64,000 nucleotides of DNA, from the NCBI GenBank assembly GCA_902621205.1, contig CACNLH010000002.1, forward strand, positions 103,101 to 167,100, written 5' to 3'. The translations under genes were made by a program, and so were the position numbers. This DNA is from an uncultured Alphaproteobacteria bacterium (GTDB taxonomy: Bacteria > Pseudomonadota > Alphaproteobacteria > HIMB59). The notes under the pieces were generated by a model. It did not search any database. It was not told the DNA's origin and saw only the letters and a list, made by a program, of their open reading frames with translations. Position 1 is the stretch's first letter; each line of letters begins with the position of its first letter. This document shows, one piece after another, positions 8,966 to 17,336 of the stretch.

Positions 8966-10138
8966 ATGAGAAAAAATTACATTTTTACATCTGAGTCAGT
9001 GTCTGAGGGGCACCCAGATAAAGTTTCTGATCGAATTTCTGATGTAGTTGTCGATCATTTTATCTCCAAAGACCCATTTGCTAGAGTCGCTTGTGAAACA
9101 CTAACAACAACCAACAAAGTTGTTTTATCCGGTGAAGTAAGAGGGCCAGTCCAAGAAGACAAAGATGAAATTATTTCAAAAGTAAGGGAGTGCATAAAAG
9201 ATATCGGCTATGAGCAAGATGGTTTTCATTGGCAAACCGCAGATATTCAATATTTACTTCACGGACAATCTGCAGATATTGCAATGGGTGTAGACTCATC
9301 ATCTGACAAAGATGAGGGGGCGGGTGACCAAGGAATTATGTTTGGATACGCTTGTACGGAAACACCTGAGCTGATGCCGGCACCAATTTTTTATTCTCAT
9401 AAAATCTTAGAGATAATGGCTAAGGGAAGAAAAGACGGTAGCTTAAAAGGATTAGAGCCTGACTCAAAAAGCCAAGTAACTCTTAAATACGTTGATGGTA
9501 AACCAAGTGCAGTTACATCTGTCGTGATATCAACACAACATGCTGATGGATTATCTCCTGCTGATGTTAAAGAAATAGTAAACCCAGCATTAAAAGTGTC
9601 TATCCCTGAAGAGTTATTAAAAAATTTAGACGATAAGGAATACTACGTAAATCCAACAGGTAATTTTGTTATCGGAGGACCAGATGGTGATACGGGATTA
9701 ACAGGAAGAAAAATTATTGTCGACACCTATGGTGGTGCAGCACCTCATGGTGGAGGGGCTTTCTCCGGAAAAGATCCCACAAAAGTCGATCGCTCTGCAG
9801 CTTATGCTTCACGATACTTAGCAAAAAATATTGTTGCTGCTGGTTTATGTGATCAGTGTACTATCCAGTTGTCTTATGCAATCGGTGTAGCCAAACCATT
9901 GTCAATTTATGTGAACACTCAAGGCACTAATAAAATAGATGAAGCAAAAATTGAGTCTGCGATACCTGACATTATGAATCTTTCTCCAAGAGGAATCAGA
10001 GAGAAATTACAGTTAAATAAGCCAATTTACGAACAAACAGCAGCTTACGGTCATTTTGGTAGAACACATGACAGCTCATCAGGAGCTTTTTCATGGGAAG
10101 CTCTAGATTTAGTATCCGATTTCAAATCGCTAGCTTAA
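8966..10138 (+). CDS. metK: S-adenosylmethionine synthetase
   Basis: A 390-residue methionine adenosyltransferase that makes SAM from ATP and methionine. Signatures: SEGHPDKV near residue 12, [12 protein letters not shown] in the middle and [16 protein letters not shown] in the P-loop-like region. The ATG at 8966 is one base past the ahcY stop and gives the family N terminus ([12 protein letters not shown]); a start upstream inside ahcY was rejected. The length agrees with bacterial MetK. It is translationally linked to ahcY and followed directly by tsaE at a TTG. Confidence 0.97.
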   Translation: MRKNYIFTSESVSEGHPDKVSDRISDVVVDHFISKDPFARVACETLTTTNKVVLSGEVRGPVQEDKDEIISKVRECIKDIGYEQDGFHWQTADIQYLLHGQSADIAMGVDSSSDKDEGAGDQGIMFGYACTETPELMPAPIFYSHKILEIMAKGRKDGSLKGLEPDSKSQVTLKYVDGKPSAVTSVVISTQHADGLSPADVKEIVNPALKVSIPEELLKNLDDKEYYVNPTGNFVIGGPDGDTGLTGRKIIVDTYGGAAPHGGGAFSGKDPTKVDRSAAYASRYLAKNIVAAGLCDQCTIQLSYAIGVAKPLSIYVNTQGTNKIDEAKIESAIPDIMNLSPRGIREKLQLNKPIYEQTAAYGHFGRTHDSSSGAFSWEALDLVSDFKSLA

Positions 10139-10588
10139 TTGAGTTTGAGATTTGCAGTCTCTAATGAAATTGAGTTAAAAACTCTAGCTAGAAATATATC
10201 TAGGTCTATTTCTAAAAACCAGATTATTTTTTTTGAGGGAGAGGCTGGTTCTGGTAAGACAACTTTAATTAGATATATCTTAAGTGAAATTAGCAACTCA
10301 GAAAAAAAAACTTTTTACTTTCAAGGGAGCCCCACGTATCAAAGAGAACATATTTACAATTTTAATAAGTTTAATATTATTCACTTTGATTTTTATCAAG
10401 TTCAAAATAACAAACTAGATTTGGATGAGTATTTTAATGATAATTGTATTCTCATTGAGTGGCCATTAAAAAATCTTATGAAAAAATATAACCATATGGC
10501 CTTATCAATTAATATTTTGGTTACTGAAGAAAAAAGAAATATAGAGATAAAATCAAGTAATAAAAAATGGCTTCACAAAATAAAATAA
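10139..10588 (+). CDS. tsaE: tRNA t6A synthesis ATPase TsaE
   Basis: A small P-loop protein of 149 residues. The Walker A is GEAGSGKTT, followed by the TsaE hallmarks: GSPTY, a later HFDFYQ (the H-x-D-x-Y motif) and the EWP triplet (LIEWPL). TsaE works with TsaB and TsaD to put threonylcarbamoyl on A37 of ANN-decoding tRNAs. It starts at TTG 10139, directly after the metK stop, and its 3' end overlaps amgK by 22 bases. The tsaE-amgK-murU order is common in alphaproteobacteria and supports all three calls. Confidence 0.88.
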   Translation: MSLRFAVSNEIELKTLARNISRSISKNQIIFFEGEAGSGKTTLIRYILSEISNSEKKTFYFQGSPTYQREHIYNFNKFNIIHFDFYQVQNNKLDLDEYFNDNCILIEWPLKNLMKKYNHMALSINILVTEEKRNIEIKSSNKKWLHKIK

Positions 10589-11535
10589 ATCTTATCAAAA
10601 TAAAAAACTACCTTCAAAATAAAAATTTTAAAATAGGGGGCTTTTTAAATTTCAAGTCTGATGCATCAGAAAAAATTTTCAAATTATGTAAAACAGCAAA
10701 TCAATCATTACTTGTACTCTCTTTTTTAAATAAACCTAGCGAATATAAAAAATATATTAAAGCAACTGATATTTTAATTTCTCAAAATATTAATACACCA
10801 AAAATAATTGATCAAAGTAATTTACATAAGTTTGTAATCATGGATTATTTCCCTATTGCAAATGCATCAAAATATTTCCAAAAACCTCAAATTAAAAAAA
10901 TACTTCCATTGGCTGTGAGAGCTCTTACAAATCTTCAAAAACCCAGGAAAAAGTTTTCAGGCGTTCGGGTAAAATCACAAAATAATTTACTTAATGATGC
11001 TTTGAACGGCATTGAGACTTTTATTGATCACTATGATCACAAGATCCAAATTGGTTTTTATCTCAATAAACTTGTGAAAGTATCTTTGAAAAAAAGTACT
11101 GAAAAATATAGAAAATTTAAGCCAACTTTAACTCACGGTGATTTTTTTTTAGATAATTTAATTTATTACAATCAAAAAATTTATGTTATTGATCATCAAG
11201 ATACTCACTACAACCACCCATTATTAGACATTTCTTCATTGATTTTTGATGCTAGGAGATCTTACTCTACTAAAGTCGAAGATAAATTAATGAAGCTTTA
11301 TGCAAGAAGAATGAAACTTAATCTCAAGGGGCTTAGGTCAGATATTCATATGATTAGTCTTTTACGTAATCTGAGAATTCTTGGTAATTGGGTGCAATTA
11401 TATAACGCTGGAAAACCAAAATATCTTAAAGTCTTTAGAAAAAATACATGGGCTCAAATATTTAAACATGTTGAATATTTAAGACTTTGGGATCTAAGAG
11501 AAATATTTATAGAGATATATAACAAAACAAGTTAA
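10567..11535 (+). CDS. amgK: Anomeric amino-sugar kinase AmgK-like (APH fold)
   Basis: A 322-residue aminoglycoside-phosphotransferase-fold kinase. The catalytic loop is LTHGDFFLDN (H-G-D-x-x-x-x-N) and the metal-binding loop VIDHQD. By family and by its place between tsaE and a MurU-like nucleotidyltransferase it should phosphorylate N-acetylmuramate/GlcNAc at the anomeric carbon, the first step of the cell-wall recycling shortcut that bypasses de novo UDP-MurNAc synthesis. The ATG at 10567 lies within the tsaE end, and the stop abuts the murU start, so translation is coupled. The rest of the protein is very lysine/asparagine-rich and diverged, so the substrate rests mainly on context. Confidence 0.8.
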   Translation: MASQNKINLIKIKNYLQNKNFKIGGFLNFKSDASEKIFKLCKTANQSLLVLSFLNKPSEYKKYIKATDILISQNINTPKIIDQSNLHKFVIMDYFPIANASKYFQKPQIKKILPLAVRALTNLQKPRKKFSGVRVKSQNNLLNDALNGIETFIDHYDHKIQIGFYLNKLVKVSLKKSTEKYRKFKPTLTHGDFFLDNLIYYNQKIYVIDHQDTHYNHPLLDISSLIFDARRSYSTKVEDKLMKLYARRMKLNLKGLRSDIHMISLLRNLRILGNWVQLYNAGKPKYLKVFRKNTWAQIFKHVEYLRLWDLREIFIEIYNKTS

Positions 11536-12177
11536 ATGGACGCTCTAATATTAGCTGCAGGTTATGGAATGCGAATGGATAACTTAACCAAAGATATCCC
11601 TAAACCCTTATTAAAAATAAAAAATAAAACACTTATTAGCTATGCAGTTGATCTAATTAAAAACATGTCGTTTGATAAAATTTATATCAATACTCATTAC
11701 AAACATAATATGTTGGAGAAATTTGTCTCTGAAAATTACCCTGATATTTCAATTTCTTATGAGGAAACTATCTTAGGAACAGGAGGTGGTATCAAAAAAA
11801 TTCAAAAAAATGATATAGTAATTCTAAATACAGATAATTTATGGGACCAGTCCTTTGAAAATGAATTAGAGGGATCAATTAAATTTTTTGAAGAAAATAA
11901 AAATTTTGATAATGTCCTCCTTATAAATTCTAAAAATTATAATTTTGATCTTGAAGTAAATAATGATGGACTTATTAACTTTCCATCAAAAATCTACAAT
12001 ACTTCATTTCAAGGTTGTCATATTATAAGAAAAAACTCTTTGTATCCTTATCCTGAAATTTTTAACATTCAAGATTTTTGGAAAGATTGTTCTTTAAATG
12101 AAAAAATCTATGGATATGAGACCACTGTAACCAATGCTCATGTTGGAACTAAAGATGAGTATTTGAAATACAAATAA
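11536..12177 (+). CDS. murU: MurNAc-1-phosphate uridylyltransferase MurU-like
   Basis: A 213-residue nucleotidyltransferase with the sugar-nucleotide pyrophosphorylase start MDALILAAGYGMRM and the KPLLKI lysine segment, then GTGGGI and NTDN for nucleotide and metal binding. It starts immediately after the amgK stop. With AmgK it would turn recycled MurNAc into UDP-MurNAc; in organisms with this shortcut, cell-wall synthesis is less sensitive to fosfomycin (established for Pseudomonas and Caulobacter). At 213 residues it is slightly shorter than typical MurU. A mannose- or glucose-1-phosphate enzyme would be the alternative, but the neighbours favour MurU. Confidence 0.8.
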   Translation: MDALILAAGYGMRMDNLTKDIPKPLLKIKNKTLISYAVDLIKNMSFDKIYINTHYKHNMLEKFVSENYPDISISYEETILGTGGGIKKIQKNDIVILNTDNLWDQSFENELEGSIKFFEENKNFDNVLLINSKNYNFDLEVNNDGLINFPSKIYNTSFQGCHIIRKNSLYPYPEIFNIQDFWKDCSLNEKIYGYETTVTNAHVGTKDEYLKYK

Positions 12178-12196
12178 TCATTACCATATTAAGTAT

Positions 12197-12523
12197 ATGA
12201 TAGTTGAACAAATAAATGACGATGAATTTAATCAAAAAGTTCTTGAAGGATCAAAAGATAAGCCCGTTTTAGTAGATTTTTGGGCTGAGTGGTGTGGTCC
12301 ATGTAAGGCTATAGCCCCCATATTAGATAATTTAGCCTCTGAAATGAGCGATAAGATATCTATAAAAAAAATTAATATAGATGAAAACCCTCAAGCACCA
12401 GCAAACTTCAGTATTAGAAGCATACCCACAATGATACTCTTTAAAGATGGATCATTGGCTGACACAAAGATCGGTTTAGGCTCCGAAACAGACTTAAGAG
12501 ATTGGATTAATAGTAAACTTTAG
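12197..12523 (+). CDS. trxA: Thioredoxin
   Basis: A 108-residue thioredoxin with the canonical WCGPC active site in DFWAEWCGPCKAIAP, the cis-proline segment RSIPTM and a final helix DLRDWI. It is a cytoplasmic disulfide reductant, for example for peroxiredoxins and methionine sulfoxide reductase. It starts 20 bases after murU and ends the plus-strand run that began with the adenosine kinase-like gene. In alphaproteobacteria trxA commonly lies close to this group. The 3' end faces the dddP gene. Confidence 0.95.
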   Translation: MIVEQINDDEFNQKVLEGSKDKPVLVDFWAEWCGPCKAIAPILDNLASEMSDKISIKKINIDENPQAPANFSIRSIPTMILFKDGSLADTKIGLGSETDLRDWINSKL

Positions 12524-12540
12524 AAAATATACATATCAAA

Positions 12541-12582
12541 ATATACTTTATTAAACGAGATTATATTTCGAATAAAGCTATA
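12541..12582. terminator. Possible bidirectional terminator between trxA and dddP
   Basis: An imperfect inverted repeat (CTTTATT at 12546-12552 pairing with AATAAAG at 12571-12577, extended by ATATA/TATAT with one bulged C) lies between the convergent trxA and dddP stop codons. It is AT-only apart from one C-G pair and has an 18-base loop, so it is weak. The position suits a shared terminator, but the energy may be marginal. Confidence 0.3.
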
Positions 12583-13864
12583 TATCTATTTCATATGGGA
12601 ATGAGCTTAGTTGCTCCAAGCCATCTTTGGTTACAACGAACTGATCCTCAAGTTTAATTCCTTCTTTGCCGCCAACTTCACCAATATAACTCTCTACACA
12701 GATAGTCATATTTTCCTCAAAATTGGCTGAGTAATCCGCATTGCTAAAATCTTTATTTGGGTAAGCAACAAGTGGCCATTCATCACAAAGACCGACACCA
12801 TGAATAATGCAGGGGTAATGATTATCATAACAATTATCTGGCAATTTCCAGGATTTTTCTGCAAATTCTCTAAAATTTAAACCAGCTTTAATTAGAGATT
12901 TGTTATGATTGATATGCTCTAATGACATTGAGTAAAGCCTTTTTTGTTCATCATTGAGACGATTGCCCTCAACAAAGGTTCGAGAGATATCAGCACAGTA
13001 ACCGTACGGTCCAACCATATCTGTGTCAAAAGCAACTAAATCTCCAGACTCAATGACTCTGTTACTGCATTCTTGAAGCCAAGGATTTGTTCGTGGTCCA
13101 GATACTAAAAGACGAGTCTCAAACCATTCCCCACCATTTTCAATATTGACTTTATGCATGTATGACCAAAGTTCCTCTTCTGTCATACCTGCCTGAAGTT
13201 TATCTTTCATTAGCCACATTCCTTTTTCAGCAGTCTCAATAGAAGCTCTCATGCAAATTAGCTCATCATCAGATTTAATGGATCTTGCAAGCTCAATGTA
13301 CTTTTGGGCGTTCACTAGTTTAACATTAAACTGTTTAAGTAACATTTGTATTCCAACTGGATCGGAAACATCTATTGCAAGGCAATTATTATTAGGTGAA
13401 TGCTCTCTCATTAAATCTTGAACAGTGCCAGCCCATTTTTTTGCATTTTTATCAACAAAATTATTTGCTGAAAAAAAATCCCAACTATCAACTGCTCGAA
13501 TATCATCAATCGTGCATAAATGTTCTGAAAGATGTTCGCTCTTTGGATAATCAAATAGTATTACTTTTCCCTCTGCAGAAATAAATACAAATCGCACAAG
13601 TTCATGCATTGTAAATAAACTCATATTTCTACTGTCGGTTGCATACCTTATATTGATCGGATCAAATAATATGCAAGCACCAACATTATTTAATCGTAGT
13701 TGTTCTAAAACTCTATTGAGTCGGTACATACGCAAACGGTCGAAGTCTATTTTTTCTTCATAGAGTCTAGGTTTGTAAACTTGATTTTCAAAATTTTGGT
13801 TAATTGTTTCGAAAAACTTTGGGCCAATTTTACGGTCAGCAAACTTACTTGTAAAATTACTCAT
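12578..13864 (-). CDS. dddP: DMSP lyase DddP (M24 metallopeptidase fold)
   Basis: A 428-residue creatinase/M24-fold protein. Compared from memory with Roseovarius DddP, long blocks match: FDPINIRYATDS, GGEWFETRLL, SGPRTNPW, FDTDMVGPYG, HGVGLCDEWPLVAYP and GEVGG. The metal ligands are visible (the FDTD aspartates, ADISR aspartate, histidine of HGVG, glutamates of CVES and KLEDQ). The aspartate six residues after that histidine and the tyrosine five before it, reported as catalytic in DddP, are both kept. The family cleaves dimethylsulfoniopropionate to DMS and acrylate in the cytoplasm. Its ATG lies inside the end of the upstream methyltransferase-like gene (8-base overlap). An Xaa-Pro peptidase is the alternative, but GLCDEWPL is DddP-like. 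No DMSP transporter or acrylate pathway is in the window. Confidence 0.83.
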   Translation of the reverse strand: MSNFTSKFADRKIGPKFFETINQNFENQVYKPRLYEEKIDFDRLRMYRLNRVLEQLRLNNVGACILFDPINIRYATDSRNMSLFTMHELVRFVFISAEGKVILFDYPKSEHLSEHLCTIDDIRAVDSWDFFSANNFVDKNAKKWAGTVQDLMREHSPNNNCLAIDVSDPVGIQMLLKQFNVKLVNAQKYIELARSIKSDDELICMRASIETAEKGMWLMKDKLQAGMTEEELWSYMHKVNIENGGEWFETRLLVSGPRTNPWLQECSNRVIESGDLVAFDTDMVGPYGYCADISRTFVEGNRLNDEQKRLYSMSLEHINHNKSLIKAGLNFREFAEKSWKLPDNCYDNHYPCIIHGVGLCDEWPLVAYPNKDFSNADYSANFEENMTICVESYIGEVGGKEGIKLEDQFVVTKDGLEQLSSFPYEIDI

Positions 13865-14969
13865 CTAAATTAATTTTAACATAATTCTTTTCAAATCTTA
13901 AAAGATGATCACTAAATTGCAATTTGAGTTTTTTTGCACGGTTACTAATTTTATCAAGAAAATCAATACTTATTTTTATACTTTTTTGTTCATTTTCGGA
14001 TATTTGACCAACATAGGTTATAGCATTCCATAAACCAAGAGAGTTCATCGGTGAAAATTTTTTCTTGGAGGATAATGATAAGTTTATAAATGAAAATAAA
14101 AATGTAGATAAGGATACTTTAAATTTTTTTCTAAAATGAGGTATATTTTTATTCAGGTTTTCTACAAATTTTTTGGGATCACTAAATTGATAGGGATTAA
14201 TTTTTGGAAAGAATAATTTGAGAAGCTTTTTTGAAAAATCATTTCCAGATGAATAAATAAAAAATAGCTGACCTTTTACATCTAACATTTTTAATAATGG
14301 AATAAGTACAAGCTTAAGTGTTCTGTTGTAAGGAGATCTTAGCCTGAAAGCTTGAGATGCAATTATATAGTCGTAAAACTTTGGAATATTCTCTAACTTA
14401 CTTGGTATCAAATGCTTTAATGCAATTTTTTGATCCTTCCTATAAATAACCATCAGTGTCTTTTGCTTCGGTCTCAATATGGTTGAAGATGTATCCTCTT
14501 TTATGTCCCAATTTTTTCTTATAATCTCACCCATATTCATGAGTTGTTGATTGAAACTAAAACTTGTATTTCCAACTAATTCTTTTTTAATTAATTTACA
14601 ATCTGTGAATCGATTATCATTAATTTCTCTGTAGGATGCATTTGTTATACAGAAAACTAAATTCTTATGTTCAAAAAATCTATAACCAAGATAATTTAGA
14701 AGACTGTTAATATCATCAATACTAATTTCTTTTCCAACAACTATAATTGGATCTTCGGGAAATTTGTCATGAACAGCCGATAGCAATGTGCATATGACTG
14801 AGCCATCTCCTGTCCCAGCATCAAAAATTCTAAATGAGTCTTTAGTAATTTTTGAATTTTTTAAATACTTCGCTAATTGAAAAGCTATTCGACTTTTTTC
14901 ATTGGTAGAATTTACAAATGATAAATATTTATCTCTTGAGTCGAAAAAATCTGATTTTTTTGCCCCCAC
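13857..14969 (-). CDS. Unassigned protein with SAM-dependent methyltransferase fold
   Basis: A 370-residue protein I cannot name. Residues 45-60 read FRIFDAGTGDGSV, a good class I methyltransferase motif I (acidic-x-G-x-G-x-G). A later strand-like YDYIIASQAFRLR and the segment GQLFFIYSSGND could be motifs IV and VI. About 120 lysine-rich C-terminal residues match nothing I know. It starts at GTG 14969 with AGGAG well placed, and the dddP start overlaps its last codons, so the two proteins are made from one message. The context suggests a role linked to DMSP or methylated-sulfur chemistry, but that is inference; it could act on a small acid, a lipid or a protein. Confidence 0.6.
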   Translation of the reverse strand: MGAKKSDFFDSRDKYLSFVNSTNEKSRIAFQLAKYLKNSKITKDSFRIFDAGTGDGSVICTLLSAVHDKFPEDPIIVVGKEISIDDINSLLNYLGYRFFEHKNLVFCITNASYREINDNRFTDCKLIKKELVGNTSFSFNQQLMNMGEIIRKNWDIKEDTSSTILRPKQKTLMVIYRKDQKIALKHLIPSKLENIPKFYDYIIASQAFRLRSPYNRTLKLVLIPLLKMLDVKGQLFFIYSSGNDFSKKLLKLFFPKINPYQFSDPKKFVENLNKNIPHFRKKFKVSLSTFLFSFINLSLSSKKKFSPMNSLGLWNAITYVGQISENEQKSIKISIDFLDKISNRAKKLKLQFSDHLLRFEKNYVKINLDE

Positions 14970-14976
14970 CTTATTT

Positions 14977-14999
14977 CTCCTAGTTTTTTTTTAAACTAG
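14977..14999 (-). promoter_or_regulatory. Leader hairpin touching the ribosome site of the methyltransferase-dddP operon
   Basis: Read on the minus strand, CTAGTTT and AAACTAG (14999-14993 and 14986-14980) pair around six A's, and the last two bases of the second arm are part of the AGGAG ribosome site at 14981-14977. Folding would partly hide the site. The stem is only seven mostly A-T pairs, so any regulatory effect is speculative. The remaining bases up to 15170 hold the divergent promoters and nothing else I recognise. Confidence 0.3.
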
Positions 15000-15170
15000 A
15001 AATGCATTTATTACCATAATAGAGTTTACTGGTTAGTTTATTAATATGACCTTAGAAACCTCGCTTTTATTAGATATTTGTCGCAGTTTCAGCAATATCG
15101 ATAATGGTTTTTGATATTTTCAAAAGAAACAAATAATCTAACTCAAGTAACATTTATTATATAATAAGAC

Positions 15171-16205
15171 ATGACTAATATCATTAAATCAGGTGGAAGC
15201 CACGAAACAGACGTTGTTATTATAGGAGCTGGTCCGTGTGGTCTCTTTCAAGTTTTTGAATTGGGCCTTTTAGATATGAAGGCTCACTTAATCGACAACC
15301 TTGATAAAATAGGAGGTCAGTGCGCAGAATTATATCCTGATAAAAATTTATATGATATTCCAAGTAGGCCTGCTATTACCGGCCAAGAACTAACCGATGA
15401 TTTAATAAAACAAGCTGAGCCTTTCAATCCCTCTTATCATCTCAATCAATTAACCTCTAAAATATCTTTAAATGATAATGATATTTTAGTTGAAACCGAT
15501 AAAGGCACATCCATTAAATGCAAGTCTCTTGTGATTGCAGCAGGTGCTGGTAGTTTTGTTCCAAGAAAGCTTCCTGCAGAGGGTTCTCAGGAGCTAGAAA
15601 ATAAACATATTTTTTACTCTGTTAAAAAAAGATCTGATTTTCAAGATAAGAATATTTTAATAATTGGTGGTGGTGACTCTGCACTGGATTATGTTATGGG
15701 ATTTCAAGGAATAGCCAAAAAAGTTTCTTTGGTACACAGAAGAAAAGAATTTAAAGGAGTTCAAGACTCTGTAAATAAAGTTATGTCTTTAGTTGATAAA
15801 GGCGATGTAAATTTCAATATGGGAAGTTTAAAAAAGGTTGAAAAAAATGATAACGGTAAAGTCACAGCGACACTTGATGATGAGACAACCATAGATGATA
15901 TTGACGCAATATTCCCTTTTTTTGGTTTAAAAATAGAATTAGGCCCAATTGCAGACTGGGGTTTGAATTTAGAGAAAAATTTAATATCAGTGAATACTGA
16001 AAATTTTGAAACTTCTGTTCCAAGAGTTTTTGCTGTTGGAGATATTTGTATTTATCCTGGTAAATTAAAGTTAATCTTGAGTGGATTTCATGAAGCTGCA
16101 CTTGCAGCAAAAAAAATGTTTGAGTATTGTCATAGCGATAAAAAGTATGTTTTTAGATACACTACTTCTTCAAGTGATCTTCAAAAAAAACTTGGTGTAA
16201 AATAA
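15171..16205 (+). CDS. Ferredoxin/flavodoxin-NADP+ reductase, thioredoxin-reductase-like type
   Basis: A 344-residue two-dinucleotide-domain flavoprotein. The FAD site is DVVIIGAGPCGLF, followed by the diagnostic GGQCAELYPDKNLYDIP, then the NADPH site LIIGGGDSALDY and the FAD-closing FAVGDIC. The C-x-x-C redox pair of true thioredoxin reductases is absent, which separates this from TrxB and fits the TrxR-like ferredoxin-NADP reductases of alphaproteobacteria and Bacillus YumC. It shuttles electrons between NADPH and ferredoxin or flavodoxin in the cytoplasm. It is a stand-alone plus-strand gene, divergent from the dddP operon and 40 bases before the sugar dehydrogenase gene. Confidence 0.88.
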   Translation: MTNIIKSGGSHETDVVIIGAGPCGLFQVFELGLLDMKAHLIDNLDKIGGQCAELYPDKNLYDIPSRPAITGQELTDDLIKQAEPFNPSYHLNQLTSKISLNDNDILVETDKGTSIKCKSLVIAAGAGSFVPRKLPAEGSQELENKHIFYSVKKRSDFQDKNILIIGGGDSALDYVMGFQGIAKKVSLVHRRKEFKGVQDSVNKVMSLVDKGDVNFNMGSLKKVEKNDNGKVTATLDDETTIDDIDAIFPFFGLKIELGPIADWGLNLEKNLISVNTENFETSVPRVFAVGDICIYPGKLKLILSGFHEAALAAKKMFEYCHSDKKYVFRYTTSSSDLQKKLGVK

Positions 16206-16245
16206 CTGTTAAAATGTTTATAACCGGCGGTTTATTACTGACTGT

Positions 16246-17331
16246 ATGAAGATAATAATTTTTTCTAAAGCTATTTTTTTATTTATTTTTTGCTTCTTAA
16301 TACTTTTCAGCGCCCATTTATATTCAAAAACTTTAGAAAAAACCAGAGTTTCTCTGGATAATCCTTGGGGGATGAGTTGGACAGATGATCACTTATTGAT
16401 CACTCAAAAATCAGGTGAAATTTTCCTTGTAAATACAAACGATTATTCACAAACAAAAATTGATCACAATATTCCTTTTGTTCAACATGGCCAAGGAGGG
16501 CTTTTAGATATTGTAAGTGAAAAGAATCTTATATGGGTTACCGGCTCAATTAAGAAAAATAGCAAATACACAACTGCAGTGTATTCTGCTGAGCTTAAAG
16601 AAAATAAGCTTATTAATGAAAAACTTATTTATGAGGCTTTACCATATTTTGGCAATGGAAAACACTTTGGTTCTCGAATAGAAATTCTTGATGATTACCT
16701 TTATGTAAGCATTGGTGAGAGAGGAAAAGGCATGATTGCTCAGGACTTCTCAAATTCAATTGGTTCAATAATCAGAATACATAAAAATGGTGAGTACCCT
16801 AAAGATAATCCTTTCATATTGGGTAATGATTGGCTTCCTGAATTATTTCAAATTGGCGTTAGAAACCCTCAAGGGATGACTTTGGATCCTCATACTAAAT
16901 CTATTTATATATCTAATCATGGACCTAAAGGAGGAGATTTTATAGGTAAAGTTGTTGGAGGTACTAATTATGGTTGGAAGAAAATAGGATGGGGAGGAAC
17001 AAATTACTCTGGAACTAAAATTGGAGATGGTAATGCTTGGGAACCTGGTTTTTTAAAACCAGAATTTATTTGGGTTCCCTCTATCGCGGTAAGTGGCATT
17101 AAATTTTATGATGGTGATGCATTTCCTCAGTGGCAAAATTCACTTTTAGTATCTTCACTTAAGTTTCAGTACCTATCTGTTTTACACAGAATTGATAATA
17201 AATTTGTAAAAGAAGAAATTATTTTCAAAGATCAAATTGGAAGAGTCAGAGACATAGAAATAGACCAAATGGGCAATGTATACATTATTGCAGATGAGAC
17301 AGACTCAAATCTATTTATTTTAAAACCTTAA
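16246..17331 (+). CDS. Secreted PQQ-type sugar dehydrogenase family protein (Asd/YliI-like)
   Basis: A 361-residue glucose/sorbosone dehydrogenase-family beta-propeller. It begins with a clear signal peptide (KAIFLFIFCFLILFSAHLYS), so it acts in the periplasm. Family blocks include NPWGMSW, HGQGGLLDI, GSRIEI, NPQGMTLDP and the GTNYGWKK segment of the PQQ-binding face. Relatives use PQQ and calcium to oxidise aldose sugars, though natural substrates are mostly unknown. There is no pqq synthesis gene or cytochrome partner beside it. Its stop is 5 bases from the convergent kinase gene. The family is clear, the substrate unknown. Confidence 0.8.
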   Translation: MKIIIFSKAIFLFIFCFLILFSAHLYSKTLEKTRVSLDNPWGMSWTDDHLLITQKSGEIFLVNTNDYSQTKIDHNIPFVQHGQGGLLDIVSEKNLIWVTGSIKKNSKYTTAVYSAELKENKLINEKLIYEALPYFGNGKHFGSRIEILDDYLYVSIGERGKGMIAQDFSNSIGSIIRIHKNGEYPKDNPFILGNDWLPELFQIGVRNPQGMTLDPHTKSIYISNHGPKGGDFIGKVVGGTNYGWKKIGWGGTNYSGTKIGDGNAWEPGFLKPEFIWVPSIAVSGIKFYDGDAFPQWQNSLLVSSLKFQYLSVLHRIDNKFVKEEIIFKDQIGRVRDIEIDQMGNVYIIADETDSNLFILKP

Positions 17332-17336
17332 ATTTT

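Noticed and set aside
12578..13864. Xaa-Pro aminopeptidase as the product
   Set aside because: It shares the fold, but long blocks including HGVGLCDEWPL and FDTD match DddP and the DddP-specific catalytic residues are present.
15171..16205. Thioredoxin reductase
   Set aside because: No C-x-x-C redox pair in the NADPH domain, and the GGQCAELYPDK segment is diagnostic for TrxR-like ferredoxin-NADP reductases.
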